Positions 48,678 to 60,085 are shown, numbered from the stretch's first letter. The stretch: DNA of 64,000 bases from Gari tellinella (GCA_922989275.2 OV277857.1:47717083-47781082); one strand, 5' to 3'. A program made the numbers and translations. Notes: a model not told the origin generated them from the sequence alone.

Positions 48678-49213
48678 TTAGACCCTAATTTTCTAGTCCC
48701 TGATCTAGATACAAACTGCTTTCAAGTTCTAATAAATGCATACAGGAGTTATAAAATTTATTTACAAGTACATGTATTGAAAAGTTAGTTGATATTGCAT
48801 GTATTCATTAAATCATGAACAATCAAACAACATTAATGAAAACTGCATTGAAATCATCTGTAATAAAAATTATACACTATTTACATGTATTACTATAAAG
48901 AGTACAATGTATTTTGTTTTAAAATCATTTGAGAGAATGATTGAATTACATCATCTTTTTCTTAAAGCCGCATTTTTAGAAACCTGCATAAAACGGTTGT
49001 TTGGGATCCCATTTGAACTACGTGGGACGTGATTATTTCACAAAAACCGGTTTTATCTAAGAAATTCACTTTTTAAATTTTATTTATAATATTTTGGTGC
49101 TGCACAAATTGAAGAGCCTCCCTTGTGAATGGAAAGAATGAAAACTCTGTAAATTCAGGGCTCCAGATAACGGAAGTATTTCGAAAACTAAAATCTTTAT
49201 TTCTGCTTTTAAA

Positions 49214-49749
49214 GAGGCTCGCAACCGGATTTAGCATTAAAAATAGTAATTTGTAAATATATGTCAAATGCTTATATAAATGGGTAAGATTTAGTTTAGG
49301 ATAATAAATTCTGTTAAAAAATCCATTTCAAAAAAGAAAAGAAAGAAGAAGCCCTGGTGGGATTCGAACCCGTGACCCTCCATGCGGAGAGAAAGGTGAA
49401 AAATTGAGGAAGCTCCTATACTACCTCGGCTACCAGCGCTGTCTATATCTATAGAAGCGAATTAACGTACTTCACTAGTAGCGATCGATAGTACTTTTAC
49501 TACTTTATTCGTCTCGGGTTTATGTCTGAGCCCGTGTAAAGAAGCAACAACAACTACTATAGCGTTAGCTAACGCTATAGAAAAACGATGGAAAATATCT
49601 TAAAAAACTAAGATTCGGTGCCGATTCTTGAGACTTTTTTTGGACTGATCATATTTTTTTAATGTCAGAAGCCAAATAATGCCACAAATTTGCTTTGATT
49701 TGAGTATTTTATTTTATTTTGACAAGTACACCATCCGGTTGCGAGTCCC
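49214..49749. mobile_element. 536-bp transposon with documented empty site
   Basis: Terminal inverted repeats GAGGCTCGCAACCGGAT and ATCCGGTTGCGAGTCCC are bounded by TTTAAA on both sides (49208-49213 and 49750-49755). Repeat copy 1 has a single TTTAAA at the corresponding place (23471-23476). The interior holds a minus-strand tRNA-like sequence and a 24-bp palindrome around TAGCGTTAGCTAACGCTA near 49556-49580. Confidence 0.88.
49350..49440 (-). ncRNA. tRNA-like sequence inside the 536-bp transposon
   Basis: The minus strand reads AGCGCTGGTAGCCGAGG... with an A-box-like segment and a perfect B box GGGTTCGAATCCC. The 5' AGCGCTGG and 3' CCAGGGCT pair as an acceptor stem with one mismatch. The middle does not fold as a normal anticodon arm and the T stem is poor, so this is a tRNA-derived SINE head or relic rather than a working tRNA gene. 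Confidence 0.6.
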
Positions 49750-49909
49750 TTTAAACCCAATGGTGTCATACTCATTAAAATTGTCTCGAAGAGACGGTTT
49801 AATCAGTAGTAACACCATAGCATTCGGTGCTGAAATGAGTGAGAAAATGTTAGATAAGTTCAGATTACTCTCGATTACATCTATAGCTGGAGCACTGGAA
49901 ATGACCCTG

Positions 49910-50107
49910 TTAACCCTTATTCTGCTGCACAGACGTCTGCTTTGACATTGTCGTTAGTTTAGATTTATGCATTGGTTTAATTAAACAAACCTTAAGACGA
50001 GTGTCAAACAGTTTGGATCCAGAGGAGACGCCGCGTTACGCGGCGTCTGTTTAGATTCAAATAGTTTGCAAACTCCTAAAAGTTACGACCAGTAGGCACA
50101 GGGTTAA
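49910..50107. mobile_element. piggyBac-like hairpin MITE nested in repeat copy 2
   Basis: TTAACCCTTATTC to CACAGGGTTAA. The core at 50006-50067 has GACGCCGCG/CGCGGCGTC pairing. Orthologous insertion to 23622-23833. Confidence 0.78.
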
Positions 50108-50219
50108 ACACTATGAGATCCAATAACAACATGTACATAATTATTCACTAGGGGTAAACGATAAAACAAACTACGGTGAATCTATACCTTGAGCTTGCTG
50201 AAAATGACTGTTTCAGCCT

Positions 50220-51150
50220 TGTCCGCTCTCTAACTCAAACACTTCTTTTTGGATCTTCACCAAACTTGCTACAAAGTTTACTAGTATAGAATCTAGGTCA
50301 GGTTCAATAACTAGCAAAATCGCATAAGGCATGTCTGAGTTATTGCTCTTGAATAATTAAAAAATGAATTTTTTAGTCATTCAAGGGCAATAACTACAAC
50401 ATGCCTTGTGCGATTTTGGTAGTTAAGATGACTGACCTAGATTTTATATTAATACACATTTTCAACAAGTTTGGTGAATATCTGATATAAACTGTATGTG
50501 TTAGAAAGCAAAAAATGCTGAAACATTCATTTTTAATACTTAAAGGGCCAACACTCAGACATGCCACATGCGATTTTTGTAATAATCAAACTAGACCTAA
50601 ATCTTATATAATTAAATAATTTCAGCAAGTTTAGTGAATATCCAATAAAAACTGTGTGTGTTAGGGTGCAAAAATGACTGAAACAGTAATTTTTTATTAA
50701 TAAAAAGGCAATAACTCAAATATACCTTATGCGATTTTAGTAGTAATCCAACTAAACCTTGATTTTATATCAATAAACATTTTCAGCAAGTTTGGTGAAG
50801 ATCGAATAAAACGTATTTGTGTTAGAGAGCAAAACTTGCTGAAAACAGTCATTTTTTAATACATAAAGGGCAAAAACTCAGATATGCCACATGCGATTTT
50901 AGTAATAATCAGACTATACCTAAATTTTATATGAATAAATATTTTCAGCATGTTTGGTGAATATCCAATAAAAGCTGTTTGTTTTAGAGTGCAAAAATGA
51001 CTGAAAAAGTCATTTTTTATTAATTAACAGGCAATAACTCAAAAATACCTTATGCGATTTTAGTAGTAATCCAACTAAACCTTAATTTTATATCAATGAA
51101 CATTTTCAGCAAGTTTGTGAAAGATCGGATAAAAATTGGTTGAGTTAGAG
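50220..51150 (+). repeat. Tandem array, about 160-bp unit, about 6 copies
   Basis: Same family as 24480-26030 (TTCAGCAAGTTTGGTGAAGA, GATTTTAGTAGTAATC landmarks). Confidence 0.8.
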
Positions 51151-51909
51151 AGCGGACAAAAAAGTGTGATAGTCTAACTGACTGATGGATAGGCGGGCGG
51201 AGATAGATTCGGTTGCCCCCAGTGAAGTTGTATTCGGCTGTATCACGTGATACTAAGCCGTGTTGAAATGTTTATGTCAGACGTTCTATTTTCGGTTTGT
51301 TATGATTTTAAATCGCCCTTTTTGGTGATTTAGGTCCGTCTTCATCATTCCATAGATCAGTTTGGCCCATAAGAATGTTCAAACATTATTATTAACCGTT
51401 ATCGTATTTCAGGCATTGAGAAAAGGTCTGAAAACACAATGGGACTTTAATAACTGAGTATTTTACATTCAGTCAAAAGAGGTGTTTTACAATTTAACAC
51501 AAAATTAAACTTAATACAGGTTAACAGTAAAGCAGAAAGCTGCTGCCAGAGATTTCCGTTTTATTTTCGTCTAGAACTAATTAAGCAGTCACTGTCACCT
51601 ATCTTTAGAGGGCTACGAATATTGTTTCTTCAAAGGGTGGTTACTTTCCACAATGGTGACTGTATATCAATAGTATCAGAAAAAAGCTCCATTTAGACAT
51701 ACATTCAACACAACAAGAACTGTAACTTAGCTTTAGATGCTTTTTATTTCATTTTTCTGTAGTGTGTTATAATAAAACACATTGCAGATTTGAAGTACAT
51801 TTCATTGTGAGCAACTCCCACAAAATCAGAATACAATGAGTAAAAACGATATTTTGTTTACCGTTGTTCACAAATTCACGGTTTACAATCTGGTATAACT
51901 GTCCCTTAC

Positions 51910-52098
51910 GTTGATAACTGCTGGGCGTATCTGCTGCATAAAGGTCACTAGATGTGTAACAACATGCTGAGGAATGACAATCCACCCATGTGTGGCAGCC
52001 ATGTACAGTTCCTGAACCGCCTGCTTAGCCGGGACTCGAGAATACAACCCAGAGATACTCAATCGGGTGACAAGTAACTTCTTTGTTGAAAACGACAT
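51910..52098 (-). CDS. Unidentified first-exon-like open frame
   Basis: ATG at 52098 (minus) opens 63 codons starting MSFSTKKLLVTRLSISGLYS and including RVPAKQAVQELYMAATHGW and HVVTHLVTFMQQIRPAVIN. The last codon abuts GTAAGG, a good splice donor, in phase 0. An in-frame TGA lies just upstream of the ATG. Codon use looks protein-like, but I do not recognise the family and found no partner exon. It could be a real first coding exon of a minus-strand gene or a chance frame. Confidence 0.3.
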
Positions 52099-52669
52099 CA
52101 AAATGATGCTCGATTTTCACCAGATATGACCCCGAATTGTGAATTTGGAGAACAAGGGTGCCGCTCATTAAACTACCAAAACATCGTGCATGTTAGTTGT
52201 ATTGTATTTTTGGTAGTTACACAGTCACTATGAATCGTACATTATATTTACATTGTATTTTGTTACAATGTACTACATTAAGTGTACTCAAGTGCGTCTT
52301 AAGGGTGTAAAATGTCATAAGCGAATTTTTTTATATTTGGTGGTGTCCTATTTTTTTTTAGCTACAGCAATTTGAAAAAGGTATGTCAAATTTGGACTTT
52401 TTTCCAAATTTTACCAATTTAGAGTACGAGCTTCAGTGAAATCTATTTCAAAACAAAACAAACATGGTAATTTAGGTTTTCATTATTTATTTCATGACTA
52501 TGGTAGTATTTTCACATATAGAAACCAAATTTAGAAAAAGCAGGCACCAGGTTTGAACAATATGGATCCTTGAATATCAAAAGTATACTTTTTATAGGGC
52601 ATGATTTTATTAGATTTTTTATTCATATTCTGACTACTTGTTAAACAGTTACTTGGTGAGTCCAGGATC

Positions 52670-53110
52670 GTCCGAGATCGTTGACGTCAAGTGGAGACGA
52701 CCGCACTGTTACGTTAACGTACCGACGTAACCATTTTATCCCAGCGATAGTTACTGCTGGGCGGTTTTTGGATCACTGCCGAGACAATAAGGAATCGTCT
52801 GAGGTAATGTCATGGTCCTATCCGTACCCGTAGACCGTATACTGAGCAGATCTTAACTGCACACACAAGGTCCAGAATAATGTCAACGTCATGCCCCGGC
52901 CTGCGGTATCACCAGATCTGAATTCAAAATAGCATGTATGGGGTAAACTGGGCGACGGGTGCGGGATAATTGCCATATTGACACGACCAACGACCTCAGA
53001 ATGCTCGATTACGAGAATGGCATGTCATCCCAGATGACGTCATTAGACGGTACACCATAGACGGAGTGATGCTTGCATTAGGCGTGACGGTGGGCATGTA
53101 CGCTACTGAA
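52670..53110 (+). pseudogene. Tc1-like transposase, internally deleted
   Basis: The N-terminal HTH region reads QDRPRSLTSSGDDRTVTLTY, RRNHFIPAIVTAGRFLD (about 52673-52785). The C-terminal end reads NVNVMPRPAVSPDLNS (52876-52925), HVWGKLGD, then 'RRSDACIRRDGGHVRY' (about 53055-53105). These match the Tc1 'NVMPWPARSPDLNPIEH' and terminal 'GGHTRY' signatures. The segment between, which should hold the first two catalytic Asp residues, is missing and stops interrupt the rest. Confidence 0.7.
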
Positions 53111-53426
53111 GTGACTTTAAGCAAAAATGCATTTAGAATGAAACCGGAAAATGAATAAAACACATCTTGCGAACACGTTCACATCTCTGTAAATTTTGAA
53201 ATCGACCCCTATGCATTTTGACATATAATTACGATGAGACTTTGTGAGTTTTTTCACCACCGCTGTCTAGACATTGCAGACATTGATCCAAAGTTTTGAA
53301 TAACAATAAGCTTGCTGCACAATTGTACTTGTAGACAGACATTTCACGCATCCCATGTAAAGTTTCTATATTTGCTGAGTATAAATAGAATAAGGGTACT
53401 AAATCTACTTGAGAGAACCACACATG

Positions 53427-53473
53427 AGACTCTGATCAGACGTTGCATAATGCGGCGCGTTTGGTCAGAGTCT
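53427..53473. mobile_element. piggyBac-like hairpin core
   Basis: GACTCTGATCAGACG faces CGCGTTTGGTCAGAGTC. The CTCTGA/TCAGAG variant is present on both arms. Confidence 0.6.
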
Positions 53474-53879
53474 ACACTGTTTGTTGATCAAAATTCCAAT
53501 GTAAAACACAATCAAAAGGACAATTTAGACCAGGAATCACTTACATCATAAATGGACTAATCCAACATATAAGCATGAAATAATCGACTTGGCTATATGG
53601 GTTATTGCTTTCACCGAAAAATATCGTCTCCTTAAATATTGAGGTCTGGACCTTGGTTTCAAAAGCCTGATTTGAGGCAAAATGAATGTAGGCATATTGA
53701 AATGGTTATCAGACAGTTAGGTGTCTGATCAGGATCTTAACATTTCAAAATCGACTGTAGTCTTCTCTGGCTACGGAAGGATAAAACGCAACTAGCACTG
53801 ACACATGCGTTTATTGTACTACATTATATTATAATTTCTACCCGTTGTGCGTCCATTGTAATTGCTATTTAAGAAATAT

Positions 53880-54036
53880 TAAATTCATACCAGTGTATTA
53901 TCGTGCAAAAGATCACTGGTAGGCGTTGAGATGCGTTATATTTAAATCACGAGGCCGTAGGCAGAGTGATTTAACTACCAGCATCTCAGTGACTACCCGT
54001 GTTCTATTGCACGATTATACACTGGCATGAATTAAT
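53880..54036. mobile_element. Foldback MITE
   Basis: Outer arms ATTCATACCAGTGTATTATC and its near complement ending GGCATGAATT, with CGTGCAA/TTGCACG next. Inner arms pair ACTGGTAGGCGTTGAGATGC loosely with CATCTCAGTGACTACC. No open frame. Confidence 0.7.
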
Positions 54037-54385
54037 TGTTTCGATTCTAACACTTCAATTAAAAATAATATTGGGTAACCGTCTCCTATTTTAACTGCCT
54101 TTCAGCACCTCTGTCAATAATCTCCATAGCAGCACCAAAAATATAATGATTCTTGGTACTGGTGACAGCTTACACCAATATTAAACTAATGCAGTAAGTC
54201 CATAAAGGATCTTTCTTCTTTACTGTCACCTAACCTTATGCAGTCACCTGCTTTTAAGACATATGTGTTTATAGATGATTTTGCTATTAAGGGAACAGTT
54301 ATTATTGATTCATGCCATTGTTACTCAGTGCTATCCAAGTTTCTAATGATAAGATTTACTAGACACATATAGAAAAATTTGTTTA

Positions 54386-54701
54386 CCGACGGTAGTGGCC
54401 CAATGGTAACACATTGGACTACTATACCATGGATCATGAGTTCGATCCCCCACCGTACCAGCGGTTTGACTAGGGGATTTTTTCTGAAACCCCGATTATG
54501 TACAGGAATGTTCTTGAGGAAGACATGTACCGCGAATTGCTCCTCTCCACCCAGGGGTTAAAATGGGTACCTGTGAATGGTACTGTGCTGCATTTGATTG
54601 CGCCATATGTTAACAGTGCTCAATGGTTCAATGATCAGAGGAGTAAATGTACAGTCGGCTGAGAGGTCATTCGGACTGAAAGTAGAATATAACTTGGTAT
54701 A
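54386..54701 (+). mobile_element. tRNA-derived SINE
   Basis: The head ACGGTAGTGGCCCAATGGTA contains an A-box-like segment. B-box-like GAGTTCGATCCCC follows about 40 bases on, and ACGGT/ACCGT can pair as an acceptor stem. The body includes CTTGAGGAAGACATGTACCG and the tail GGAGTAAATGTACAGTCGGC, which recurs alone at 14053-14183. It ends near GAATATAACTTGGTAT. Confidence 0.75.
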
Positions 54702-56440
54702 TTTTCGGCGGAGCTGAATAGTTTCTTATTCAGCACAATTCCTTATAAGGCCCAACCAATGGTGAATGACCAGAAATTTAAGCTTACAGACACGTGCTTA
54801 AAATCGAATAGTCTGATTGGGTAGCGACCAGACTTGTCTACTTACTTTTACAAATTTGTAAAATAAGAGACATAGACTGTTATAGACTGATTTGCTATGT
54901 AGCGGTACCAGTAGTAAATACGACTTTTCGCTACTGCGTGTGAGTTATAACCGAGAAATTTGACGTGCCCCGACCATTAGGTAGTGATTTGAATGACATA
55001 GTGTTTCTATTTTAAGATATGACATATTGTCTCAAGTTCGGCAATGGTTTGATGCATTCTGCAAATCAGAACGAAATTGTTCACCATAGACTGGATCATA
55101 ATTTTAATCTAGTACCAAGTATATGAAAAAGTACGAATAGCAGTAACAATTCAGCGAAATTACGAGAAAACTGGCTTTTTCATTTAACCTGGATATCGAA
55201 AAGATTTCGGGCATGATGGGTATATTTTGTGTTAACACCGTTTTCCTCGAGCGCATGCGCAACTCTGTGATATCAAATGTAAACAAACCGTGCATGTTTT
55301 TCAAGGTTAAATGCGAATACCCAACAATATGCAGATACCTAAAACGTACATTGCAACACTTTGCAGATATTCTGATAATAAATCAGAACATGGAACCAAC
55401 TCTACAAGACAAATTCCATACACGACTTCTTGAAGCGGACACTGGCTTTGTTTACCTGTGGCAACATGAATTTCTCATTTGAGTGGTCGTTTCAAACAAT
55501 TCACATTCGGCATATTTTGGGGTGCTTTCCAAAAATCTCAAATCAGAATCAGGTGATTGAGAATATTTAAACAATCAAACCATATTTAAAGTATAAACAA
55601 CTTACCAAAGAGCACACATATAGATTTGAGTAATTTATGGTATGTACAAATTACAAAATAAAAATGACAACGTAGATCTAGACATGGAAGTATAATTACG
55701 TGATCTAGATCTGTCTTTAAAAAATCTCATCACTTTCAGTCACATCCTAGGAAGAAATAAGTGCAATTCAATTGGCTTATAAGGATGGAAATGGAAATTT
55801 GATTTTTCCCCTGTGAACCAAGCAGTAGATCCATGTGCAAACTGTACCTTCTGTCAAGAATTTTCAAGTAAATCTCTCTACAACCACCTCTGAAAAAGAA
55901 CTTTTTGATGGAATAAAAACAGCTGACAAACAGCTGACAACTTGCAGCAAAATGTAGCCCGATCTAAAGCATAAACGTATGTAAATGCTCTCTGCTGTAC
56001 TTTCACCTTCAGTCTTTGAGAGACCAACTGCCTTAACAAACTAATAATTAACCTCAGATCCAGTAGTTAAACTCATTTTTGGCGACTCTCAAGACCTTCA
56101 GTCTTTGATTATATGTATGTGGTTGTAGATTGCTGCGCGTATCTTATTAGATAAATATTGAGCTTAATATCCTGATTTACCATCCTATTTATTGCAATTG
56201 TTGGATAAAATCAATTACATATACATCATTACCTTCACCACCCATTCCGCCGAATCTCTTTTTTAAAGATATTTCTTGTTTAAATTACTTTCTGTAGCTG
56301 ATGTTGATGCTGTTGACATTGAAGTTGATAGTTATAAAAGTTGCCAAATGAGAGAGTCATTGATAGAGTGTTTCCTCTCTACAGCAACAACCTTTTGGAA
56401 ACGAATATCTGTTGCTTGGCGGAATTTGTTATAGGAAGGG
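54702..56440. other. Intergenic, nothing recognised
   Basis: No gene, tRNA or clear inverted repeat. An open frame at 55213-55482 has no recognisable motif. Confidence 0.45.
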
Positions 56441-56458
56441 ACATTGACTTACATTTGT

Positions 56459-56605
56459 AAACAGATTGAATCCAGATCAGAAGCCGCGTCTGATCTGGAC
56501 TCAAGCCTTTTGTCACTCGTCATTATGTTTTTGTTTGTATTTGGCAAACTTTTCATCATGTCACTTTGACAAAAACAGCAAACAACAATTTTAAGCAGAC
56601 GATAT
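56459..56605. mobile_element. Truncated piggyBac-like hairpin MITE
   Basis: Hairpin AATCCAGATCAGA..TCTGATCTGGACT (core 56459-56512) followed by the family's 'GTCACTCGTC' and 'AAGCAGACGATATTGAAG' stretches. Terminal TTAA not found. Confidence 0.6.
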
Positions 56606-57583
56606 TGAAGCCGTAAGAAGTTTGGACATGGTTTTCTTGGCTGGGGAACAGGGACAGGCGTTGATGTAAAGAAAATCGTGGTTCAGAGTGCCGTTGTAGA
56701 GAGGGGCACTGTATCTGTTCAGTCCTCAGAAATAAATCACACATGAAACAAAGAACTCTCGAACTTGTGTTATAGAACTGACACTCTTTAACTCATTAAG
56801 TCGTGAAACTTCAAATGGACAATACCAGTCAAGTCCATATTTCACTATTGATTAGATTGTTCCTATAGGAATCCTCGAATATTGGAGTACAGTGTATGTT
56901 TAGGACAACTGTACTCTTCAGATGTACACTGCTCTGAAAAAACGAGTATACTCGTCAAAATAATTTTATGGGTAACAGGGGCATATAAACCCCAAATACA
57001 AAGCATAGCTGAATGATATGGTAAGGCACACATACCCCATAAATCAACTCATTTGTGCCTAGCGTCCCGTAAAAGCGACATAGGTAAACAGTATAGACTC
57101 ACTATGAAGCGTCTGATGATAATCTACAGTTTGCTGATAGGAATTTCAATATACAGTGTTCCTTCCGTACAACGGCCCTCCAAACAACGACTCCCTCCTG
57201 ACAACGATGTTTGCAGCAGCTCCCTAAACATGACAATTATATATAACGTTTTTGCTGCTGCAATATGGTCTGCTTGAAATTGTTTTCTGTTGTTTTTCTC
57301 AAAGTAACACATAAGTGGATAGTTTGATAGAACGTATTACGCGGCGTCTGATCTGGATTCAGTCTGTTTGAAAATGTAAGACAAGTCATAATATTTCCTC
57401 CCAATAAGGACTCCCTCCAAACAACACACGAAATATGTGCCCCCCATTAATTTTGAAGTTTCAGGAGAGGGAGCACTGTAAAACAAAAACAAAAATTTGA
57501 ACCAGACTACTGTTAGATCAAAAATGGACTAATCCAATGGGTTAATGTATTTGTTTGACTGTAACATAATGCTTTTGTTTCAG

Positions 57584-57753
57584 GTCCTGGACCATTTCCA
57601 GCAGTCATAGATTTGTATGGAATTGTAGGGGGAATCACGGAGTACAGGTCCGCTCTTCTAGCCTCTAGGGGTATTGCCTCGTTTGCCCTTCCTTATTGCA
57701 TGTACAAGGACATGCCAAAATCAATTCTAGAATTAGACTTGGATTACTTTCTG
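57584..57753 (+). CDS. Acyl-CoA thioesterase / BAAT family, exon with catalytic-domain start
   Basis: Acceptor TGTTTCAG, donor GTTAGT, ends phase 0. After two bases completing a Gly it reads PGPFPAVIDLYGIVGGITEY, RSALLASRGIASFALPYCM, YKDMPKSILELDLDYFL. It matches the start of the alpha/beta-hydrolase domain in mammalian ACOT1-6 and BAAT ('GPFPGVIDLFG...LLASRGFASLAL'). The family hydrolyses acyl-CoA or conjugates it to an amino acid in cytosol, mitochondria or peroxisome. The N-terminal exons (beta-sandwich domain) must lie left, but I could not place them. Confidence 0.9.
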
Positions 57754-57780
57754 GTTAGTGTAAAAATTGTTGTAGGATCA

Positions 57781-57890
57781 TTAACCTTTTCACCACCAAG
57801 ACCGTCTGCACTTGTATTTGCAACAGGTTGGATCCTTATCAGACCCCGCGTACCGCGGAGTCTGATAAGAATCCAAACTGTTTGACATAC
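57781..57890. mobile_element. piggyBac-like hairpin MITE, 27 bp after the exon
   Basis: Starts TTAACCTTTTCACCACC at 57781. The core at 57822-57884 pairs GGATCCTTATCAGACCCCGC with GCGGAGTCTGATAAGAATCC. The right end was not found, so the span is approximate. Confidence 0.7.
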
Positions 57891-58436
57891 ATATCAATAT
57901 TTCGTAAATTTTAAAAGGTACTAAATTTGATGTTTTATAAAATGAAAGCTGATGAAAAATGTTAGCCGATCATATAAAGGCAGTTACAGTGTTTTACATT
58001 TTATAAAACAATAATAGCAGTGAAAGATTTAAAAGAGACATTGTTTTCACATAAAATTCTGAGTAGAAATGAAAAATTATTTTTGTAAGTATTTCGGTGA
58101 CACATAATTTGCCCATAACCGAAGACTTGTCCCAATTGACCGCCACAAACAAGTCGATATATTGGGGCGTGTCAGTCGTGCAATATCTTTTCGTCACTGT
58201 ACATTTACAATATTCGCAGATAGTTCAGTCTAACAAAGTTTGTCATATAAAACAAAGATGACAAGTGAGTAGCTTGAAGCAATATTTAAAGCGTCTGCTC
58301 ATGGTAAAAATTACGTAGCACTCGCATTGGGGATTTGCACATTGATATAAAAAGGCATAGAACTAGATTTGATGAACAGTAAAACCTTTACGACCACTAA
58401 ATAAAGGTCAATGATTGTATAAAAGACAGGGGACAG

Positions 58437-58510
58437 CTTAAAGCAAGATGGCGGTAAAACAGAAAGTTCTAAAAGGAGCTTTCTGTTATACTTCCACTTT
58501 ACTTTAAGCA
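58437..58510. repeat. Type-B hairpin repeat
   Basis: CTTAAAGCAAGATGGCGGTA, AAACAGAAAGTTC and GAGCTTTCTGTT..TTTACTTTAAGCAG face each other around a short loop. Confidence 0.65.
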
Positions 58511-58931
58511 GTCACCTACCGCCAGCACCTTATAATTGATCAAGGCAAAAGTAAAAAGTGAGGATTAAAACCCAAGGACTAGCCCAATTCCTTAGGACCG
58601 GATCTTTTCTGTTTGCTACTATGAAAGATGTACATAAATGGGTTAATAGTAATCGCTTGCCATTATCAGTATTGTGTAAATAATTGCTAGGGGAAGGGCC
58701 GTAACTAATGTTTTTGGAACTTGTGGCCCAACCCCATTTCCGTGTTGAAATTTTGGAAATAAAATATGTTTAAACTTAAAGCACCTTATAATGTACACAC
58801 TTTAGTGGTCGTTATATTTAGAGAGGTTTTACTGTCGTTAACAGACGAATAGTTCGAAGCAGATGCAAAATAAGCACGATATATTTAAAATAATAATTAT
58901 ACAACAATACCAACACATGAAAGATATAGAG

Positions 58932-59070
58932 AATAATATGTCATTGCAGGATATAGGACTTGTTTATTCTGCGAGAGGAGTAATCATTGACCACGAGGCT
59001 TGCCGAGTGGTCAGTGATTTCTCCTCGAGCAGAATAAACAAGTCCTATATCCTGCAATGACATATTATTC
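58932..59070. mobile_element. 139-bp foldback element with 42-bp perfect outer arms
   Basis: GAATAATATGTCATTGCAGG at the left through TTGTTTATTCTGC (42 bases) is exactly reverse-complemented at the right. The inner arms (GAGGAGTAATCATTGACCAC against GAGGAGAAATCACTGACCAC) continue the pairing with few changes. Confidence 0.88.
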
Positions 59071-60001
59071 GATTTATCCCGTCACTGACTGATTCTGGCC
59101 TTTCAAATGTACAATAATATTTAATTTGACAAGTTTTATGTAATTTCTGACATACAAAAAAAATAATAACCGCTCCCAGCCGAATTGCGCTTAGTTATAC
59201 TTACACAACAGAAAAAAATGACCATAACAAAATGCTTGGAGTGACAAACTGGCAACAAACTGGAAAAGTGAGTCGATTCAAATTTGACAAGTTATACATT
59301 TTAACTCAAATAGGCTATACTTTACGCTTCAACTCAGAAGTTAAAATTGCCAAAAATAACGACTGGAAATTGTCACCAGTTTTCGCGTTACTCGTCAAGG
59401 TTGTTTATTGTTTTTGAACAGTTTCTTTTCTGACCGCTAAGATTCAAACTCTACATCCCATCCAATGATTATGTTGAAATTTGCTACTAAAGCTGGCTTT
59501 CTGCTTTGTTTATAAGCCTACCTAAAGTTTCCTTCAACTTGTTGCTCAACAGTACACAGTACATGTATTGCTTTAGCCACAGGTATTTGACATATAGATC
59601 TAGATCTATTAAAAACTAGACTTCTATTACCGTATATATTAAGACAAGGTATACAACGAGGATCTAACAGGTAGTCTAAACTATTAACTAAAACTGATGC
59701 TAAAATAGAGTAGATCACCGGTATTCTCTTGTGGTGCCCTCGGAAAACGCAGTCAAGTACCTGTGGCTTTACTTTAGTAGAAGTAGGCTAAAAATAGAAT
59801 CAGAGACGACTGCAGAATGGTTCCTAAAAGCGTAGGTCCATATGAGAATAGAAATAATGTATGGATATGTAGATTTATTTGTGAACTTGTTTTTAAAAAA
59901 CAATGTTTATTCTGGTTAGTTTCTATCTAAATGATTTTTTTTTTAAAAAGGCGTCAATATACAAACTTTATATAACTTAAATCGACGTCGCTTTGTATGC
60001 G

Positions 60002-60085
60002 CCCCTATGGTCCAGCGGTTAACATCGACGTCTCCCATCACGGCGATCCGCGTTCAAAACCCACTTGATCTAAACTTTTTTTTTT
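60002..60085 (+). ncRNA. tRNA-like relic followed by a T tract
   Basis: A-box-like TATGGTCCAGCGGTTAACAT and B-box-like GCGTTCAAAACCC with a run of about 15 T shortly after. The 5' and 3' ends do not pair, so it is not a working tRNA. A Gly/Glu-tRNA-derived SINE head is likeliest. Confidence 0.4.

Larger units (their letters stand above)
48962..51450 (+). mobile_element. TTAA-flanked repeat, copy 2 (2.5 kb)
   Basis: Ends TTAAAGCCGCATT and AATGGGACTTTAA. Same internal order as copy 1, but with a shorter tandem array (about 6 units, 50220-51150) and an extra 536-bp insertion at 49214-49749. Direct orientation relative to copy 1, while the nearby XDH fragment is inverted. Confidence 0.7.

Noticed and set aside
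56622..56745. Frame GFLGWGTGTGVDVKKIVVQS and onward, a possible N-terminal exon of the ACOT/BAAT gene
   Set aside because: Similarity to the family's 'GVRRIPVREG' region is too weak, and the frame runs to a stop without a convincing donor.
57053..57277. Frame with a signal-peptide-like start (MKRLMIIYSLLIGISIY)
   Set aside because: It overlaps a repeated CCCTCCAAACAACGACTCCC segment found again at about 57410-57430, and no splice or family support was seen.
60002..60085. Functional tRNA gene
   Set aside because: The acceptor ends do not pair and the anticodon arm is not formed; kept only as a tRNA-like relic.
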